Positions 59,632 through 64,000 of a DNA stretch of 64,000 bases are shown here, piece after piece. This stretch comes from Oceanospirillum sp048264105 (lineage in GTDB: Bacteria > Pseudomonadota > Gammaproteobacteria > Pseudomonadales > Halomonadaceae): NCBI GenBank assembly GCA_048264105.1, contig JBLXDJ010000002.1:62001-126000 (forward strand). The letters run 5' to 3'. Positions within the stretch are counted from its first letter, which is position 1. Every line of letters starts with the position of its first letter. A program made the position numbers and the translations under genes. The notes under the pieces were generated by a model. It saw only the letters and a program-made list of their open reading frames with translations. It did not search any database and was not told where the DNA came from.

Positions 59632-61209
59632 ATGAGCCAAGATATTCATGCTCAGAAAGTCCTGATTCTGGATTTCGGATCTCAGTACACGCAGCTGATT
59701 GCTCGCCGTGTTCGTGAACTGGGTGTTTACAGTGAAATTCGCGCCTTCGATATGACCGAAGAAGAGATCCGCGAATTTGACCCGAAAGGCATCATTCTGG
59801 CCGGTGGTCCTGAATCGGTAACTGAAGCCGGTTCGCCGCGCGCACCTGAGTGTGTCTTCAGCATGGGGCTTCCTGTTCTGGGTATCTGCTACGGCATGCA
59901 AACCATGGCCGAGCAGCTGGGCGGTAAGGTTCAGGGTTCTGATGTGCGTGAGTTTGGTTATGCACAGGTTAAGGTTGAAGCCGACAATGGTCTGACTAAA
60001 GACGTAAAAGATCACGTTGATTCCGACGGCAAAGCACTGCTGGACGTTTGGATGAGCCACGGTGACAAAGTGGTTGCCATGCCGGAAGGTTTTGAGCTGC
60101 TGGCTTCTACGCCAAGCTGCGCCATCGCCGGTATGTTCAACGCTGAGAAGAACTTCTTCGGCGTACAGTTCCACCCTGAAGTAACGCACACCCTGCAGGG
60201 TGGTCGTCTGCTGGAACACTTCCTGATGGAAATCTGTGGCTGTGAAGCGCTCTGGACTGCCGCTAACATCATCGAAGACCAGATCGAGCGTGTTCGCGCA
60301 CAGGTTGGCGATCAGAAAGTTCTGCTGGGCCTTTCCGGTGGTGTCGACTCTTCTGTTGTTGCCGCCCTGCTGCACAAAGCGATTGGCGATCAGCTGACCT
60401 GCGTATTCGTAGACAACGGTCTGCTGCGTAAGAACGAAGGCGATATGGTGATGGACATGTTCGCCAAGAACATGGGCGTTAAAGTGATCCGTGCTGATGC
60501 TGAGGAGCTGTTCCTGAGCAAACTGGCAGGGGTTTCTGATCCGGAAGCCAAGCGTAAAGTGATCGGCAACACCTTCATCGAAGTGTTCGACGAAGAAGCC
60601 ACCAAGCTGAAAGACGTTAACTTCCTGGCACAGGGTACTATCTACCCGGACGTGATCGAGTCTGCTGCCGCTAAAACCGGTAAAGCACACGTGATCAAGT
60701 CGCACCACAACGTGGGTGGCCTGCCGGAAGATATGAAGATGGAACTGGTTGAGCCACTGCGCGAACTGTTCAAAGACGAAGTGCGCAAGATCGGTCTGGA
60801 ACTGGGTCTGCCATACGATATGGTTTACCGTCACCCGTTCCCGGGACCGGGTCTGGGCGTGCGTATTCTGGGCGAAGTTAAGAAAGAATACGCGGACATC
60901 CTGCGTGAAGCGGATACGATCTTCATCGAAGAACTGCACAACTTCGACTGGTATCACAAAACCAGCCAGGCGTTTGTTGTCTTCCTGCCGGTTAAATCCG
61001 TAGGTGTTGTGGGCGACGGCCGTCGCTACGAGTGGGTTGTGTCTCTGCGTGCCGTAGAAACCATCGACTTTATGACCGCTCGCTGGGCGCACCTGCCTTA
61101 TGAGCTGCTGGAGAAAGTTTCCAACCGTATCATCAACGAGATCAGCGGCATCTCCCGCGTGGCTTACGATGTATCCAGCAAGCCACCAGCGACCATTGAG
61201 TGGGAATAA
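59632..61209 (+). CDS. guaA: GMP synthase (glutamine-hydrolysing)
   Basis: 525 residues: glutaminase domain with nucleophile Cys86 in 'LGICYGMQTMAEQLGG' and 'QFHPEVTHT'; ATP-pyrophosphatase domain with PP-loop 'LLGLSGGVDSSVVAALL' (~233-249); dimerisation domain ('VYRHPFPGPGLGVRILG', C-terminal 'ISRVAYDVSSKPPATIEWE'). It converts XMP to GMP. Follows guaB, same strand. Confidence 0.99.
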   Translation: MSQDIHAQKVLILDFGSQYTQLIARRVRELGVYSEIRAFDMTEEEIREFDPKGIILAGGPESVTEAGSPRAPECVFSMGLPVLGICYGMQTMAEQLGGKVQGSDVREFGYAQVKVEADNGLTKDVKDHVDSDGKALLDVWMSHGDKVVAMPEGFELLASTPSCAIAGMFNAEKNFFGVQFHPEVTHTLQGGRLLEHFLMEICGCEALWTAANIIEDQIERVRAQVGDQKVLLGLSGGVDSSVVAALLHKAIGDQLTCVFVDNGLLRKNEGDMVMDMFAKNMGVKVIRADAEELFLSKLAGVSDPEAKRKVIGNTFIEVFDEEATKLKDVNFLAQGTIYPDVIESAAAKTGKAHVIKSHHNVGGLPEDMKMELVEPLRELFKDEVRKIGLELGLPYDMVYRHPFPGPGLGVRILGEVKKEYADILREADTIFIEELHNFDWYHKTSQAFVVFLPVKSVGVVGDGRRYEWVVSLRAVETIDFMTARWAHLPYELLEKVSNRIINEISGISRVAYDVSSKPPATIEWE

Positions 61210-61250
61210 TTATTCCTCCGGAATAAGCTCCCCCGTTAGCGTTGGTTGAT

Positions 61251-61288
61251 AAAACCTGCCGTTTGCTTCAGCATCGGCAGGTTTTTTT
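61251..61288 (+). terminator. Terminator of guaA
   Basis: AAAACCTGCCG / CGGCAGGTTTT with a 13-base loop and seven T, about 40 bases after the stop. Confidence 0.93.
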
Positions 61289-61319
61289 ATGCCTGTGTTT
61301 TTCTGATAGGAAATCTTAA

Positions 61320-62642
61320 ATGCCCGCACGGATTGTTCCTGCACTGAACCGCCACACCTTCCTCTTGCTGCACCGCTGGCTGGGGCTTTTGCTGATTCTG
61401 CCGGTGCTGCTGTTAACGCTTACCGGTGGCTTGCTGGTTTACAAGCAGGCGCTGGATCAGTGGCTGAATGCTGACCTGATGCAGATCCGGCAGGATGACC
61501 TGTATGCCGAGCCTCTGTCGGTTGAGCAGTTGGAGGCACGGATTAAAACCGTTTATCCACAGTCCCGGATCAGTTGGTTTGATCTGAGGTTTTATCAGGG
61601 ATCAGGTTATCAACAGCCGGAATCGGATGTTTCCCAGACTGCGGCGGTGTTCTGGATTTCAGGTGTGCGGGATGGCTTTGGTAATTACCATGCGCCCATT
61701 CACAGCCAGATCTTTGTGAATCCTTATACCGGAGAGGTGCTGGGTGGCCGTAGGTGGGGGGAATATCATCCTACGGGCAGCGAGCCGTTAACCCGAAATC
61801 TGATGCCGCTGATCTACAAACTGCATTATTCGATGCTGGCGGGACAGGACGGGCGGGCGATTCTGGGCTGGCTGACATTTGCCTGGTTGTTGTTGGTTCC
61901 GGTCGGTGTCTATCTGAGCTGGCCGCATCATGCCAAGGGTTCTTCCGGCGGCACCGGAAACCGTAAAAAGCCTGCCTTCCGGTATGATCTGATCCATTGG
62001 CTCGGCTTCTGGCGCTACCGGAAGGGGAAGAGTCGTTTCCAGAAAGATTTCTTCAATCATCGCTGGCTGGGATTGGTTTTTACGCCGGTGATGATCATTT
62101 TCCTGTTGTCCGGTCTGAGCTTTAACCTGAAGCCGATCTATTATGCAGTGTTTGATCCAGTGGATCAGAGACAGCTGGCGCATAAATCCATTGAGACATC
62201 GCCCATGGGGCAGGCGCAGCCGATGAGCCTTGAGCAGGCGGTGGCCACCGGGCAGCGTTTGACCCAGGCGTGGGCGGAGGATGAAGGCTTTGATGTTATC
62301 CGTCCTGCCGGCTTATCGCACTCAGCCTATAAAGGCACTTATCTTTATCGCAGTTATTCCTCGCTGGATTATTCTGCGGATAGCGCTAAGACCAGTGTCT
62401 GGTTTGATGCGAAAACGGGCGAGCTGTTGGCGCGTTTTCAGGCAACTGGGGCAAGTAGCGTGGATACCATGACGGTCGGATTTGAGGCTGTGCATAAGTC
62501 AGAGCTGGGTGGCTGGAGCCGAATGCTCAGTCTGTTGTTGGTTGCGGCCTCGGTCTGGCTGACTGTGACAGGCTTGCGGATCTGGTGGTTCAAATGTCAG
62601 GCGAGACGAAAGAGTGATCGTAGAAAAAAGCAGCACGGGTAA
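61320..62642 (+). CDS. PepSY-associated membrane protein (PiuB-like)
   Basis: 440 residues with four membrane helices: ~15-42 ('LLLHRWLGLLLILPVLLLTLTGGLLVYKQALDQW'), ~185-205, ~245-270 ('FFNHRWLGLVFTPVMIIFLLSGLSFNLKPIYYAVFDP') and ~400-425. PepSY-type periplasmic segments contain 'QIFVNPYTGEVLGGRRWGEYHPTGSEPLTRNLMPLIYKLHYSMLAG' and 'VWFDAKTGELLARFQATGASSVDTMTVGFEAVHKSELGGWSRML'. His residues in the helices may bind heme or metal; relatives are often next to TonB-dependent siderophore receptors and may reduce ferric chelates. No receptor gene is visible here. Ends in a basic tail. Confidence 0.85.
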   Translation: MPARIVPALNRHTFLLLHRWLGLLLILPVLLLTLTGGLLVYKQALDQWLNADLMQIRQDDLYAEPLSVEQLEARIKTVYPQSRISWFDLRFYQGSGYQQPESDVSQTAAVFWISGVRDGFGNYHAPIHSQIFVNPYTGEVLGGRRWGEYHPTGSEPLTRNLMPLIYKLHYSMLAGQDGRAILGWLTFAWLLLVPVGVYLSWPHHAKGSSGGTGNRKKPAFRYDLIHWLGFWRYRKGKSRFQKDFFNHRWLGLVFTPVMIIFLLSGLSFNLKPIYYAVFDPVDQRQLAHKSIETSPMGQAQPMSLEQAVATGQRLTQAWAEDEGFDVIRPAGLSHSAYKGTYLYRSYSSLDYSADSAKTSVWFDAKTGELLARFQATGASSVDTMTVGFEAVHKSELGGWSRMLSLLLVAASVWLTVTGLRIWWFKCQARRKSDRRKKQHG

Positions 62643-62697
62643 AAAGAAACAGCGCACGCAGAAAGAAACGCTCTGACCGTTAGGGTGGTGAAAACGA

Positions 62698-62723
62698 AAA
62701 AGGCGTGCCGGAGCACGCCTTTT
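62698..62723. terminator. Bidirectional terminator between the PepSY gene and phaC
   Basis: A perfect 11-bp stem AAAAGGCGTGC / GCACGCCTTTT with a CGGA loop, between two convergent genes. Confidence 0.93.
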
Positions 62724-62746
62724 GTTTTCTTGCCTGCAGCAAGCGA

Positions 62747-64000
62747 TCAGGACTCGGAATTACCGGAATCGGATTTAGGTGCAGCAGTTTTTGCAGCCGT
62801 TGTTTTTGCAGCTGAAGTTTTGCGAGGAGTGGCCTTTCTTGCCGTTGTTTTTCTGGGAGCGGTTTTGCGCGCCGCAGGTTTGGTTGCTGCAGCGGCAGGT
62901 GCTTGTTGGGTTTCAGGAGCTGCTTCAGCCGAGGCCTGTGCTGGCTTCTTGCTCTGATAAGCCGGTGGCTCATCCGCTAAGAAGTCGGTCACCGCTTCCA
63001 GAAACTCACCCAGCAATGCGTGGCTCACCACAAAGATATGGCCGATATTTTTCTCAATGGTACGGTTCAGACCGCCGCGAACCATCTGTTGGTTATCGGC
63101 TTTGCGTCCCCAGCGCTCGCTGGTTTTGCAGGAGCCTACCGGTGCAATCGGGTCGCGCTGACCACAGTAATCGAACAGAGCGATATCGGCGCTGTTCAGT
63201 ACATCCATATTGACCGGTTTGCCGTCCAGTTCCGGTACCTCAGAGGGCAGGCAGTATTCGCCTTTCCAGATCTGGTTATCCATAAAGATCTTCTGAATCC
63301 ATTCGCCATGGGCGCGGGCCGGGAAGCGGGTTCCGCTGTGCAGCCAGTTCAGGAAAGGGGCGGCATCTTCAATCGCGCCGGGGAAGTTGGCACGACCGTA
63401 GAAACCCTCCAGTACAGTCTGCTCAACACCGGGCTGGATGGCGTGCATGCCGGATTCAATGGCGTAAGGCGAAATATTGCAGCGGCCATAGAAAAGCTGC
63501 ATCACATCGGCGTCGTAATCTTTGCGGATTACATCCCGCATCGGTTTGTGGCCGCTGGTCTCGTCATCAAACAGAACAGGCGTGGTCATCAGTACCACCT
63601 GACGGATACGTACATCCTTGCCGGTGATCTGAGCTTCTTCCACGCGACGGGCGAGATACGGCATAAAGAGAGTGCCGCCCATGCAGTAGGCCATCACCTC
63701 GATATTCTGATCAGGATGGCGCTGCAGAATCAGATCCAGATAGGTGTCGTGTACGGTTTTGCCGTAGAAATCGAGACCCAGCTGACACTGATCCGGCCCC
63801 GGATTACCGTAATCCACCAGATAGACGTCATAGCCCAGCTGCAGCATACCTTCGATCACCGACTTGCCGGGTGCCAGATCAAACAGCTCGCAACGGTTGA
63901 TCATGGGGCTTGCCATATAAAGGGTTTTGCCGTTGGCCTTAATCCCTTCCGGGCGAGGGTAGTGACGCAGTTTTACGCTGTAGAGTTCAGAGCCCGGTAC
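62747..64000 (-). CDS. phaC: Polyhydroxyalkanoate synthase PhaC (class III-like), 5' end outside the window
   Basis: At least 417 residues in the window; the frame is still open at 64000, so the true start lies beyond the edge (the ATG at 63916 is internal). It is an alpha/beta hydrolase with the lipase-like box and catalytic Cys in 'MAYCMGGTLFMPYLARR', Asp in 'DYCGQRDPIAPVGS' and His in 'IEKNIGHIFVVS'. 'SPMINRCELFDLAPGKSVIEGMLQLGYDVYLVDYGNPG' is typical of class III PhaC. The last ~65 residues are an Ala/Lys/Pro/Thr-rich tail ('KPAARKTAPRKTTARKATPRK'), like histone H1 or the PhaF/AlgP tails, not expected on a synthase. It polymerises (R)-3-hydroxyacyl-CoA on PHA granules; no phaE, phaA or phaB is visible. 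Confidence 0.85.
   Translation of the reverse strand, partial: VPGSELYSVKLRHYPRPEGIKANGKTLYMASPMINRCELFDLAPGKSVIEGMLQLGYDVYLVDYGNPGPDQCQLGLDFYGKTVHDTYLDLILQRHPDQNIEVMAYCMGGTLFMPYLARRVEEAQITGKDVRIRQVVLMTTPVLFDDETSGHKPMRDVIRKDYDADVMQLFYGRCNISPYAIESGMHAIQPGVEQTVLEGFYGRANFPGAIEDAAPFLNWLHSGTRFPARAHGEWIQKIFMDNQIWKGEYCLPSEVPELDGKPVNMDVLNSADIALFDYCGQRDPIAPVGSCKTSERWGRKADNQQMVRGGLNRTIEKNIGHIFVVSHALLGEFLEAVTDFLADEPPAYQSKKPAQASAEAAPETQQAPAAAATKPAARKTAPRKTTARKATPRKTSAAKTTAAKTAAPKSDSGNSES

Noticed and set aside
59605..61092. Long open frame antisense to guaA, with similar ones antisense to guaB and hom
   Set aside because: Shadow frames of strongly biased housekeeping genes; the translated sequences are rich in His/Gln/Arg/Thr without family features.
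1..64000. CRISPR arrays, prophage, insertion sequences, defence islands
   Set aside because: No regularly spaced repeats, transposase, integrase (other than XerD), capsid or known defence proteins are visible.

Overview
The window looks like core chromosome of a marine, halotolerant gammaproteobacterium, probably in or near the Oceanospirillales (Amphritea/Neptunomonas/Marinobacterium type). The reasons are a TRAP dicarboxylate transporter, an ectoine-type compatible-solute catabolic operon, a PHA synthase, and Pseudomonas/Oceanospirillum-like gene order (rpsP-rimM-trmD-rplS; xerD-dsbC-hom-thrC-recJ; nudF-yqiB-cpdA; guaB-guaA next to xseA). The genus is an inference from gene content and could not be checked by search. 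I saw no rRNA or tRNA gene, CRISPR array, prophage or insertion sequence.

Layout. 1-2.4 kb: TRAP C4-dicarboxylate permease genes dctQM. 2.6-6.3 kb: cold-shock protein, ytfJ-like periplasmic protein, secreted dienelactone-hydrolase-family protein, RhlE-type helicase. 6.6-12.1 kb (minus strand): four-gene operon predicted to degrade ectoine or its acetyl-diaminobutyrate products to aspartate (doeB2, doeD, doeA, doeC), with a structured RNA element between doeB2 and doeD. 12.3-16.6 kb: secreted two-domain protein of unknown function, orphan periplasmic solute-binding protein, tadA, mltF. 16.9-27 kb: purL, a REP-like inverted pair, DUF72 protein, voltage-gated K+ channel, GNAT acetyltransferase, esterase, CNNM/CorC-type membrane protein, ypjD. 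27.3-31.3 kb: ffh and the rpsP-rimM-trmD-rplS operon. 31.4-40.1 kb: xerD, dsbC, hom, thrC, a PbgA/YejM-like membrane sulfatase-fold protein and recJ. 40.4-45.8 kb: porin, then a tRNA/rRNA methylation cluster (cmoM, rsmC, cmoA, cmoB) and a DUF2892 membrane protein. 45.9-51.5 kb: greB, a chemoreceptor, a degenerate phosphoesterase, nudF-yqiB-cpdA. 51.8-54.7 kb: sulfate-activation genes cysDN and a small helical protein. 55.2-61.2 kb: M23 peptidase, xseA, guaB, guaA. 61.3-64 kb: PepSY membrane protein and the 3' part of a PHA synthase that runs off the right edge.

How the genes work together. Carbon and osmolyte use is represented by DctQM and the Doe operon, whose product aspartate could feed hom-thrC. 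PurL, GuaB and GuaA form a purine branch. The four methyltransferase genes serve decoding: three make the cmo5U34 wobble modification and RsmC modifies 16S rRNA. Most transcription units end in clear hairpin-plus-U-tract terminators, several of them bidirectional between convergent genes.

The least explained parts are: the RNA element and direct repeats of the doe operon; the basic tails on DoeA and on the PHA synthase; the duplicated-domain secreted protein at 12.3 kb; the phosphoesterase-like protein at 48.4 kb that has lost its metal ligands; and the PbgA-like protein, which keeps metal ligands that its E. coli counterpart lacks. Nothing here is a clearly new multi-gene defence or mobile system.
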